Below, one piece after another: positions 1-8,137 of a stretch of DNA of 64,000 bases. Origin of the DNA: Niastella vici (GTDB lineage Bacteria; Bacteroidota; Bacteroidia; Chitinophagales; Chitinophagaceae); NCBI RefSeq assembly GCF_002077945.1, contig NZ_LVYD01000113.1, forward strand, positions 62,001-126,000, given 5' to 3'. Numbering within the stretch: position 1 is the stretch's first letter; every line of letters starts with the position of its first letter. Under the pieces are notes generated by a model. It saw nothing but the letters and a program-made list of their open reading frames with translations, was not told where the DNA came from and made no database searches. The translations under genes were made by a program, and so were the position numbers.

Positions 1-1
1 A

Positions 2-1741
2 ACCGACTTTGGTTGCTATATTTTATTACCGCCCACTGTTTCTGTCAACAATTTCAATCAGCAATTAAGCGCATTCGCGCGAAAGTTGGGGTCAGCCGGC
101 AATAAGAATAGTTATATTATACAACCCATATCTGCTGTGCATTATGACGCACAAACCGGCAATTACAGCAACAAAACAATCAGTCGCGACCTCATTAATG
201 TACTATGGCTGATCGCTGCTTTCATCCTGTTAATTGCCTGCGTTAACTTTATCAACCTCTCCACTGCACAGGCCGTTACCCGGGCAAAAGAGGTGGGCGT
301 AAGAAAAGTGTTGGGAAGCAATAAAACGCAATTGCAGGTCCGGTTCCTCGTTGAAACATTTCTGATAGTCACAGGCGCCGTACTGCTTGCAACCGTCATT
401 ACAGGTATTGCATTGCCTGCAGTAAATCAATTGCTGGAATTGTCGCTCTCCTTCAGCATCCTGAACAACCCTGCCATTATTTTATTTCTTTTGGCTGTAA
501 CCATTGTTGTAACCGCATTCGCCGGTTTTTATCCTTCCATTGTTTTATCACGTTTCAACCCTGTTAATGCTTTAAAAAGCAAACTCACCGTAAATACCAC
601 AAAAGGACTTTCGTTAAGAAGAGGACTGGTAGTGTTTCAATTCATCGTTGCACAGGCGCTCATTATTGGAACATTGATCATTGTAAAGCAAATGGATTAT
701 TTCATGAATCAGCCGTTGGGCTTCGATAAAAACGCCATTATAACTGTGCCTTTCCGTACAGACAGTCTTCGCATCAGCAGGCTCGATTATTTAAGGAAAC
801 AGTTGCTGTTGGTAAACGGCGTGCAGGCAGTAAGCTACAGTTCAAACACCCCGGTCGAAGACATCAATGATATGTGGAGCCCGTTCAAATTTGATCATGC
901 CCTAAAAGAAACAGATTTTAAAGCTATCCTCAAATTTGCCGACCCCGAATATGTGCCGGCCTTTAAGTTACCGCTGATAGCCGGAAGGAATTTGCAGCCT
1001 TCCCCATTTACAAAAGAATTCCTGGTGAATGAATCGCTCGCAAAAAGTTTAGGATTTAAAAACCCGTCAGCTATCCTGAACAAAGAAATAAGCATCTGGG
1101 GCGATCGGATAAAATGTCCGGTGGTGGGTGTACTGAAAGATTTTAATAACCGGTCGTTTCGCCATGAGCTGGCGCCATTGCTTATTACCACCAACAATAC
1201 CATGTACAGCGAGGCCGCCATAAAACTGGGCACAACCAACATTTCTTCTACCCTGCAGGCTGTTAAAGAAATATGGGCGCAAACATTTCCCGATTTTGTT
1301 TATGAATACCGGTTCCTTGATGATAAAATTGACAGTTTTTATAAACAGGAAGAACAGCTGGCGCAATTGTACAAGATCTTTGCAGCAATCGCGATCTTCC
1401 TCAGTTGTCTTGGTTTGTATGGCCTAGCCTCCTTCATGGCAGCGCAGCGCACAAAAGAAGTTGGTATTCGTAAAGTGCTGGGCGCTACTACAGGCAATAT
1501 CGTTTATTTGTTTTCAAAAGAATTCGTCCTGCTCATTGCCATTGCCTTTGCAATTGCCACCCCCATTGCCTGGTATTACATGCACCAATGGCTGCAGGAT
1601 TATGTTTATCGCACCCACATCGGCTGGTGGTTATTTGCCGCAGGCGGACTGGTTGCCATTATTATTGCATTGGCTACGATCAGTTTCCAGGCAATAAAAG
1701 CAGCCCTGGCCAACCCAATAAAGTCATTGCGAACAGAATAG
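2..1741 (+). CDS. ABC transporter permease, FtsX/MacB type (5' end cut by window)
   Basis: This is an inner-membrane permease of the MacB/FtsX superfamily, which couples a cytoplasmic ATPase to periplasmic work such as export or envelope stress relief. The reading frame is open to base 2, so the true start lies outside the window; the TTG at 86 is internal. The 579 residues visible begin in the periplasmic domain. A four-helix FtsX block follows (LWLIAAFILLIACVNF then RAKEVGVRKVLGS), then a second periplasmic domain, then a C-terminal FtsX block with the repeated signature RTKEVGIRKVLGA and the family-typical end ANPIKSLRTE. A complete member has about 790-830 residues, so roughly the first 200 are missing. 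It is the same family as the permease at 49080-51545. The substrate cannot be told from sequence. Confidence 0.93.
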   Translation, partial: TDFGCYILLPPTVSVNNFNQQLSAFARKLGSAGNKNSYIIQPISAVHYDAQTGNYSNKTISRDLINVLWLIAAFILLIACVNFINLSTAQAVTRAKEVGVRKVLGSNKTQLQVRFLVETFLIVTGAVLLATVITGIALPAVNQLLELSLSFSILNNPAIILFLLAVTIVVTAFAGFYPSIVLSRFNPVNALKSKLTVNTTKGLSLRRGLVVFQFIVAQALIIGTLIIVKQMDYFMNQPLGFDKNAIITVPFRTDSLRISRLDYLRKQLLLVNGVQAVSYSSNTPVEDINDMWSPFKFDHALKETDFKAILKFADPEYVPAFKLPLIAGRNLQPSPFTKEFLVNESLAKSLGFKNPSAILNKEISIWGDRIKCPVVGVLKDFNNRSFRHELAPLLITTNNTMYSEAAIKLGTTNISSTLQAVKEIWAQTFPDFVYEYRFLDDKIDSFYKQEEQLAQLYKIFAAIAIFLSCLGLYGLASFMAAQRTKEVGIRKVLGATTGNIVYLFSKEFVLLIAIAFAIATPIAWYYMHQWLQDYVYRTHIGWWLFAAGGLVAIIIALATISFQAIKAALANPIKSLRTE

Positions 1742-1745
1742 CCCC

Positions 1746-1780
1746 CTACAACAAATAAGAAGATAGTTGTTGTAGCTTTT
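1746..1780 (+). terminator. Rho-independent terminator of the permease gene
   Basis: A perfect 9-bp stem, CTACAACAA (1746-1754) and TTGTTGTAG (1767-1775), starts 5 bases after the permease stop codon and is followed by CTTTTA. The short T run makes it a modest terminator. Confidence 0.55.
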
Positions 1781-1867
1781 ATCACTTAACTGGGTAAAAG
1801 GCCTGGGAAAACTGTCATGAACACAAAACTTACCTACTTTTGGCGGCCAAATTAAACCGCACCCCTT

Positions 1868-2098
1868 ATGAAACGGCTGGTTCTCGTCCTGGTGTATTGC
1901 TGTGCTGCGTTTATCACCATGGCACAAACCACTGCCGATTTCTCCATCAACAAGAAAGAAGGCTGTATTCCCCTCGGTGGCGTAAACTTTACCGACATAT
2001 CGACTGGCGGCACCGTAGTGCGCCGCGACTGGAACCTGGGCACCTGTAATGAAGGCAAAACCGTAGTGGTAAAAGGAACAGTAATGCTGATCCGCTAA
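1868..2098 (+). CDS. Short exported protein with the start of a PKD-like domain
   Basis: A 76-residue protein. Residues 1-19 are a signal peptide ending in MAQ. The rest (TADFSINKKEGCIPLGGVNF, then TDISTGG and DWNLG) matches the first half of a PKD domain as found at the N-terminus of large Bacteroidota surface proteins, where a WxxG turn and a closing YTVTL strand would follow. Here the frame ends shortly after the turn, in GTVMLIR and two stop codons (TAA TAA). It is either a very short secreted protein or the stub of a decayed multi-PKD protein. I see no continuation in the next 80 bases before rluF. Confidence 0.5.
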   Translation: MKRLVLVLVYCCAAFITMAQTTADFSINKKEGCIPLGGVNFTDISTGGTVVRRDWNLGTCNEGKTVVVKGTVMLIR

Positions 2099-2176
2099 TA
2101 AGAGAGGCCTGGAGAGATATTTTGCCGGAAGTCGCTTTTTTGTTTTCAATTCCCGACTTTTGTACCCGGAAAGCAT

Positions 2177-3247
2177 ATGCCAACCGCTCTAAAAAAAACA
2201 TCTTTGGACAATTCGATCAGTTTAAACAAGTTTATCAGTGATACGGGTTATTGTTCACGCCGGGAAGCAGACAACCTCATCACCGCAGGCCGGGTATTAT
2301 TGAACAACAGGCCGGCAGTTTTGGGCAACCGTTACAAGCCCGGCGATACTGTTGAAGTGGATGGCAGCCTCGTCACCGCCGCAAAAAAAGAAAAACGCGT
2401 ATACCTGGCTCTTAATAAACCGGCAGGCATCACTACTACTACCGAATTACACATCAAGGACAATATTATTAGTTTCGTAAACTATCCCAAAAGGATCTTT
2501 CCCATTGGCCGCCTCGACAAAGACTCTGAAGGCCTGATCCTTCTTACCAATGATGGCGACATTATTAACAAGATCCTTAGAGCCGATAACCAGCACGAAA
2601 AGGAATACATAGTAAGAGTTAACAAGCCCATTGATCATGCATTCGTACAACAAATGTCGCAGGGAGTGCCCATTCTCGACACCCGCACCCTGCCCTGTAA
2701 AGTACAGATGATGGGCCGCCAAACCTTCCGTATTACGCTTACACAAGGCCTCAACCGGCAGATCAGGCGGATGTGCGAATACCTTGGCTATGCGGTAACA
2801 GGTTTGCAACGCGTACGCATCATGAACATCCGGCTCGACAAACTGGCCCTGGGAAAATGGCGTTACCTCAGCGATGCAGAATTATCGATGTTGATGGAAA
2901 ATATAGCCGGCTCAACCAAGGTCAACAATGCAGGTAAGCCGCCCGCAAATAAAAGTAAAGGCGCGGGCCGTACATTTACTCCGCCCAAACCCGGCCATTC
3001 CACCAAAGACCGGGAGCAGGCTGGTAAGGCTAAAGCCACAAAACCCGCAACCAAAGAAGGCAGATCCCAAACAGGCGCAAAATCCTGGAAAAAGGAAGAT
3101 CCTTCGAAAAGAGCTGCAAAGGGCCGTAAGGACCAACACGGCCGTCCGGAAAAGAATACGGGTAAAGAAAGCCCTGATAGTAAAAAAGGAAAACGGTCGG
3201 GCACAGAAAATTCCTTTAAAAACTATAGAAAGAAAGGACGCCGCTGA
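2177..3247 (+). CDS. rluF: 23S rRNA pseudouridine(2604) synthase RluF
   Basis: This cytoplasmic enzyme isomerises a uridine of 23S rRNA near the peptidyl-transferase centre. An S4 RNA-binding domain (about residues 14-65, CSRREADNLI) is followed by the RsuA/RluF-type catalytic domain (about 75-240). The catalytic aspartate is D114 in GRLDKDSEGL. Further blocks KPAGITTTTE, HEKEYIV and GLNRQIRRMCEYLGY agree closely with E. coli RluF rather than RluB or RsuA. About 115 extra C-terminal residues are lysine-, serine- and glycine-rich and predicted disordered; E. coli RluF (290 residues) ends in a shorter tail. Such basic tails are common on Bacteroidota RNA enzymes and may help RNA binding. An imperfect -7 element (GACTTTTG, 2155-2162) lies 14 bases before the ATG. 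Confidence 0.93.
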   Translation: MPTALKKTSLDNSISLNKFISDTGYCSRREADNLITAGRVLLNNRPAVLGNRYKPGDTVEVDGSLVTAAKKEKRVYLALNKPAGITTTTELHIKDNIISFVNYPKRIFPIGRLDKDSEGLILLTNDGDIINKILRADNQHEKEYIVRVNKPIDHAFVQQMSQGVPILDTRTLPCKVQMMGRQTFRITLTQGLNRQIRRMCEYLGYAVTGLQRVRIMNIRLDKLALGKWRYLSDAELSMLMENIAGSTKVNNAGKPPANKSKGAGRTFTPPKPGHSTKDREQAGKAKATKPATKEGRSQTGAKSWKKEDPSKRAAKGRKDQHGRPEKNTGKESPDSKKGKRSGTENSFKNYRKKGRR

Positions 3248-3335
3248 TTGTATACGCCGGAACTATAACGGTAGCCAAAGGTTCCGCATATTCAAAAAAT
3301 CCACAGATTTGTATTGGAAGTTTGCCGCAATTAAC

Positions 3336-4118
3336 ATGAAAGCTCCCAGCCTGATTTGTTTATTTCTACTGGTATATTCCATTGCATTTGCGCAAAGCCC
3401 GCAAATAGCCAGCCCGGCTATCGATTCTATTCCTCCCAATCATTCCCGGGAAATGATCACTAAACCCGATGTTACCTGGCGCTCAATTATCATTCCGGGA
3501 ACAATGATCGCGTATGGCGTAGTGGCCTTAAACTGCGACTGGTTCCAGGACTGGAACGAATCGCTTAAAGACGAGGTATGGACCCAAAACCCTCATAACC
3601 TGGTTCATATAGACAACTATTTGCAATGGGCCCCGGCTGCCAGTACTTTTGCCCTTGGCTTTGCCGGAATAAAAGGCCGGCATAATTTCACCGACCGGGC
3701 CCTGCTGTTTGGAATGGCCGAATTGATCCAAAGCTCAGTAGTGGCTTCCATTAAAAAGATCAGCGGGGAAACAAGACCTAATGGTGAAAGTAACCAGTCG
3801 TTCCCATCGGGGCATACCTCCAACGCATTCACCGGGGCCGAGTTTATGCGGCTGGAATACAAAAATGTTTCGCCCTGGTACGGTGTTTACGGGTATGTTG
3901 TAGCCGCTTCCACCGGTTTTCTGAGAATGTACAACAATAAACACTGGCTGAGCGATGTTCTGGCGGGCGCCGGTACAGGGATCTTATCCGTTGACTTCAC
4001 CTACTATATTTATCCTAAGATCAAACGGCTGTTCTCTTCAAAACATACCCTGCATGCTATTGTAATTCCTACTTACAATAATGGAGCAATGGGCCTTACG
4101 CTGATAAGAAATTTCTGA
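3336..4118 (+). CDS. PAP2-family membrane phosphatase
   Basis: A 260-residue exported or membrane phosphatase of the type 2 phosphatidic acid phosphatase family. All three signature motifs are present: K140-x6-R147-P148, PSGH at 157-160, and R197-x5-H203-x3-D207. Members dephosphorylate lipid phosphates such as undecaprenyl pyrophosphate or phosphatidylglycerophosphate; the exact substrate is not decided. I start at the ATG at 3336, because it gives a clear signal peptide (LICLFLLVYSIAFAQ) and sits 88 bases after rluF. The same frame is open further upstream, but only as an out-of-frame overlap with the rluF tail. The C-terminal part is beta-rich and resembles an outer-membrane or periplasmic extension. 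Confidence 0.88.
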   Translation: MKAPSLICLFLLVYSIAFAQSPQIASPAIDSIPPNHSREMITKPDVTWRSIIIPGTMIAYGVVALNCDWFQDWNESLKDEVWTQNPHNLVHIDNYLQWAPAASTFALGFAGIKGRHNFTDRALLFGMAELIQSSVVASIKKISGETRPNGESNQSFPSGHTSNAFTGAEFMRLEYKNVSPWYGVYGYVVAASTGFLRMYNNKHWLSDVLAGAGTGILSVDFTYYIYPKIKRLFSSKHTLHAIVIPTYNNGAMGLTLIRNF

Positions 4119-4157
4119 AACTGGCTGGGGCATACCCTGGCCTCAACGGCGGGTATA

Positions 4158-6136
4158 TTATACAATCCGGTTCTTGACATTTTCAAATTCAGTGTCCCTG
4201 TCCCTTTTTTTCTTTACGGTTGATTTTCCAAAATTATAGTTAAGAATAAATGCCACACTGCGGGTATCGTTATAATAATGTTGTTTTATTAACAGGTCGC
4301 CTGCTTCCACCCTGTATACGTCTTTATTGCTTTTGAACAGGTCTGTTACCGAAAGGGTAAAACTGAATGCTCCGGCTGATTTTTTTATCCTCAATTCCGT
4401 ATCGAACCGGTCACCTACCCGGGTATTCACAACGGTAAAGGGCAGGGTATTATTGGCTATCAGATTACAGCTTAACCGTTGCTTTTTTGAAAGCGTAAAT
4501 GTTTGATTGGTTGAAATGCTTAAGTAAAGCGACCGGTTATCGATGGAAATATTACTATTATAAGCCCCTTTAGACACAACATAACCCGTTGAGACAGTAG
4601 CAGCCAATTGCCACCATTTTTTCAGTTGGCTATTGTATAAAGCCGCTACCGAATAGCTGTATTTGTTCCCATAATTTGTTTTTTTATTTACCACAACGCC
4701 TGTAGAATCTTTAAAAGCCAGCGGGTATATCTCGTTGATGGTTTGGCTTGCTGCCAGTTGAAAAATGCAATTACCGTTGCCGGCATTCAGTGAATGACTG
4801 AACTCTTCCCGGTAATAGGTAGAAGGTGATAAAAAGGGATTGCCTTCAAAATAAGCTTTATTGGTAGTATAGGTCCTGAAAGGGTTAACATCCCAATAAC
4901 CCGGCCTTGTTATGCGGCTCGATACCGCCAGGGTATATGTTCTGTTCCCGGAAGTTGAATATTTCAGATAACCGGTTGGGAAAACATTGACATAGTTGCG
5001 GTTTACCACCTTTTCACCTTCAAGGTATCCTTTGGCAATGGTGTTTTCAAGGCGGGCTCCCAACTGGTACGACCATGCCCCATTTATTCTTTGGTTCAGT
5101 TGTATATAGGAAGCATTTACATTTTCATCGTAGGAAAATAAATTACTGCGCGAAATGTCTTTTGCCCAGGAATTATTCCCCATATAGTTTTCAAAAACAA
5201 GATTGTTGTCAATTTGCGAAAAAGAAGCCCTGATACCGAAATCAAGATAGATGCTGGCGCTGAAGGGCCAGTGCAGATCGGCTTTGAACGATTGATTTTT
5301 TACATGTTGTGGCGCCGAGCTTCTAAAATAATCGCTTACGTACAACGGGTCATAGGAGGCAGCATCCAATGCGCTTGTTTTGCTGAGCGAAGTATTTTCA
5401 GAAGTATAGTTCAGTGCGTCGAAATCGATATTTAACTTTTTTCCGTGCGCATCAGCCCATCTTCTTTTTTCTTTTTAGTGACGATATTCAGAATACCCCC
5501 GCCGCCTTCGGCATCGTATTTACTGGAGGGTGTAGTGATTACCTCAATGGCTTCCAGATTATCTGCAGGCATACTGCTTAAATATGATCTTAACGCAGCA
5601 CTGGAAAGCACCTTCTTTTTATTATTGATATATATCACGGCGCCCGAAGTTCCACTGATCTGTATGGTACCGTCAGATGAAATGGTCACCAGCGGCGTTT
5701 TTTCAATAACATCCCAAATATTATTTCCTGCAACCAGGTCTGTGCCCGTCACATTGAACCGTAACCTGTCTATTTCCATTTGAATCAGTGGTTTCTTACC
5801 GGTAACCTCAACCTGTTGTAACATTTTTTCATTAACCAGTTGCAGGTTGATGACCGTGTCGGCCAACAGGTGTATCGGTATTACGGAGTCTCTGTAAGAA
5901 CGGTGACTGATCAGCAAATAATAATTTCCCTTTTTAATGTTTTGAAACCGGTAATGCCCTGTGCTGTCGCTCATTGTGGAACCAATGAGGGAATTACCAT
6001 TCCGCATGCATACTACAACATATGGAAAAGATTGCCTGTTTTCGTTAGCTATATTACCGGCGATGGTTAGCTGTGCCGTCGTAAACTGGCACAGCATCGA
6101 CAGGAATAGTGTTACAAAAGCCGCCAGCTTCTTCAT
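4158..6136 (-). pseudogene. Outer-membrane beta-barrel (TonB-receptor-like) gene with internal deletion and frameshift
   Basis: Two pieces of one gene lie in different frames. The upstream piece (6136 down to 5432, 234 residues) has a signal peptide, a carboxypeptidase-regulatory-like domain (about 22-105) and a plug domain ending in EGGGGILNIVTKKKKEDG. It then runs into a stop. The downstream piece (stop at 4158) is a barrel of the OMP_b-brl_3 type. Its frame is open upstream of the TTG at 5369, back to about 5450, where it reads GKKLNIDFDALNY. In intact relatives about 150-200 residues of early barrel separate these two blocks, so the break looks like a deletion plus frameshift near 5430-5460. 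The combined length is about 660 residues against a usual 750-930. It is probably non-functional unless the break is an assembly error. Confidence 0.75.
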
Positions 6137-6520
6137 ATAGAAAAAGGTTTGATCTAAAGATTGACCTGAATATTTTTATTCATATATCAAAAAAATACCA
6201 ATGCCATGGCACTGGTTCTACCGGTGACAATATTATTTAATTCGAATAAATAACAACCATTTTTTTGATAGAAGGTCATTGATGTTCCGTTTTTAAAGCA
6301 GCATATTCCTGCATTCAGGTATATAAGGCCTGAGAAGTGTACTTTTTTCCGGTATTTAAGTGAATAAACAGGCAAATTGAGTGAACCTGCGTTATAAAAA
6401 AATTAGTTATTAATGATCTTAAGTGATCTTTTATGGAAATAAATGGAGTTACAAAAAAAGAGAGCTGCAAATTGGAAAAAAAATTTACTTCTGCTATCAG
6501 GCAATCAACTTTCCCTAAAA
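6137..6520. other. AT-rich intergenic stretch with no gene
   Basis: About 380 bases upstream of the broken receptor gene. A 62-codon frame on the minus strand (6187-6375) has no recognisable domain or signal peptide and is probably chance. I see no convincing TAnnTTTG element. The stretch runs directly into the phased array that begins at 6521. Confidence 0.5.
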
Positions 6521-6857
6521 GTAATGTACTTTAAATGAAATGATGTTACAACCGGCAAAAAGTAGTTATCTTTTCTTTAAATGATGTTAATTCTGATAAA
6601 AAAATTATCTCCAATGCAGGAAAAATTATAACTGCCAATTCTGATGTTATAGCCCGGGAAAAAGTAGTTATCGTCCACAAAAAAGTAAGTATGACCCGTA
6701 ATAAATAATTATCGGCTCTTAAAAAGTAAGTATGACCCGGTAAAAGGTAAATATCGGCCTCCAAAAAGTAAGTATGACCCGGAAATAATAAATATCGGCC
6801 TCCAAAAAGTAATTATCGGCCCAAAAAAGTAACTATCTCCCGGCAAAAGTAGTTTTC
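6521..6857. repeat. Intergenic array of about 17 degenerate units phased at 20-21 bp
   Basis: The consensus unit is close to CCGGAAAAAGTAATTATC. Aligned core 9-mers begin at 6521, 6542, 6562, 6583, 6601, 6622, 6643, 6664, 6685, 6705, 6726, 6747, 6768, 6788, 6809, 6829 and 6849; typical cores are GTAAGTATG, GTAGTTATC and GTAAATATC. Sixteen steps cover 328 bases, a mean of 20.5. The right half is best conserved and alternates GTAAGTATGACCCGG with GTAAATATCGGCC, giving a 41-42 bp higher-order period. Steps of 20 and 21 are mixed, so no reading frame can run through it. It lies between two leftward genes, upstream of the broken receptor. Confidence 0.85.
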
Positions 6858-6883
6858 GCGTGGATAAGAAATATATTCTGCCA

Positions 6884-7891
6884 TCAATACCCGAATACAA
6901 GCACCTGGAACGTATTGGGAATTATAGCAGGCCGGCCATTGGCGCCTGCAGCAGCCTCAAAGTCGGCAACGGGCAAATAGATCTTATGGCTGGCAGTATC
7001 AATGGCAAGGGTACGCGCCCCTTTTTTTGTAGTAACAGTAGTTACTTTACTAAAGCTGTCTTTTGAATTTTCCTTTATTACGGTTAGCGTTCCATCACCG
7101 TTTGACGTAAAAATAGTATTACGGCCGGCATCAAATGCTACCCCGTCACAATCGGCGCCTATGGGTAACGAAGCCACCACTTTACCATTGGCAGCATCCA
7201 TTACAACCAGGGTTTTATTATCACTGCAGCCCGAAAACAACCGGTTGGTTGTTTTATCAAAGGCCAGGCCGGTGGGCGCTTCTCCGGAGCCCAGCGGCCA
7301 GCGAGCTGTTACCTTAAAACTACGGGCATCTATTGCCACGATCTCGTTTTTGTCTTCAATGTTCACATAGATCATTCCGGCGCCATTGCTTACTGCTTCT
7401 TCCGGTTTACCGCCTACAGCTACCGTAGCCACTACTTTATCAGTGGCGGGGTCAACAAAGGTTACTTCATGACTGCGACCATCGCAAACAACCACCTGCT
7501 TTATAAACTCATCGTATATAATAGCATCGGGGTTCTCCCCTACCTTTACCTCACCCGTGACCGCATTTGTTTGCCAATCAAATACGGTAAGTGTATTTAA
7601 CCGGCCATTACTGGTATACCCTTTTTTCAGGGCAGGCACAAATGCAATGCCATGCACACCGGTCGTATTGGGAATAACGGCAAGGGGCGTACCGGTTGAA
7701 CTCTCCACCACATTCACCTGCGTACCATGCGATACGTACAATTTATTTGAATTGGGTTGAAGCGACAGGTAATCCCAGCCGCCAGAACCACCTATATGAA
7801 AAGTAGTCAATAGTTTAATACCCGTCGCAGGCTGGGCGCTGCAGCTATTTACACCTATAACCAGTGTGATTATATATAAAGAACGTAGCAT
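6884..7891 (-). CDS. YncE-like beta-propeller lipoprotein
   Basis: A 335-residue periplasmic or surface-anchored beta-propeller of the YncE/YVTN family. The ATG at 7891 is preferred over one 24 bases upstream because it gives a compact signal sequence ending in a lipobox-like GVNSC. Repeats of about 42 residues run throughout, with blades such as NKLYVSHGTQVNVVESSTG, KQVVVCDGRSHEVTFVDPAT and NTIFTSNGDGTLTVIKENS. Family members are scaffolds or binding proteins; E. coli YncE binds DNA in vitro, and many relatives sit beside metal or redox proteins. No partner is visible here: the left neighbour is the array and the right neighbour, mgtE, is divergent. The actual ligand is unknown. Confidence 0.85.
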   Translation of the reverse strand: MLRSLYIITLVIGVNSCSAQPATGIKLLTTFHIGGSGGWDYLSLQPNSNKLYVSHGTQVNVVESSTGTPLAVIPNTTGVHGIAFVPALKKGYTSNGRLNTLTVFDWQTNAVTGEVKVGENPDAIIYDEFIKQVVVCDGRSHEVTFVDPATDKVVATVAVGGKPEEAVSNGAGMIYVNIEDKNEIVAIDARSFKVTARWPLGSGEAPTGLAFDKTTNRLFSGCSDNKTLVVMDAANGKVVASLPIGADCDGVAFDAGRNTIFTSNGDGTLTVIKENSKDSFSKVTTVTTKKGARTLAIDTASHKIYLPVADFEAAAGANGRPAIIPNTFQVLVFGY

Positions 7892-8137
7892 AAGAGCAAT
7901 TAATATTTCCGCCAATTAACAGGCGCATTCTGAAGGAATGTTGGAGCCCCTCGCCCCCATAATTAAGGGTTGCCAGGTCTAAAAACCACTAAAATTTATT
8001 AAAAATGATAAAGCGATTGTTAACGCAATCGCCGGCCCCGATATTTCCCTTTCAATTTGCTAATTTGTCCCCAATTGTATAACATTCATTCTATCAGCCT
8101 ATAGCACCTTTTTAGTAACGACACCCAATGAAGTAAT

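Noticed and set aside
2928-3335. Upstream extension of the PAP2 frame into rluF
   Set aside because: The extension is out of frame with rluF and lacks conservation; a good signal peptide starts at 3336.
6187-6375. 62-codon minus-strand frame upstream of the broken receptor
   Set aside because: No signal peptide, domain, plausible start or codon bias; AT-rich chance frame.
6546-6900. Minus-strand frames with repeated SYLLF/RYLPF-type residues inside the phased array
   Set aside because: They follow from 21-base steps being three-fold; 20-base steps break the frame, so the repeat is DNA-level.
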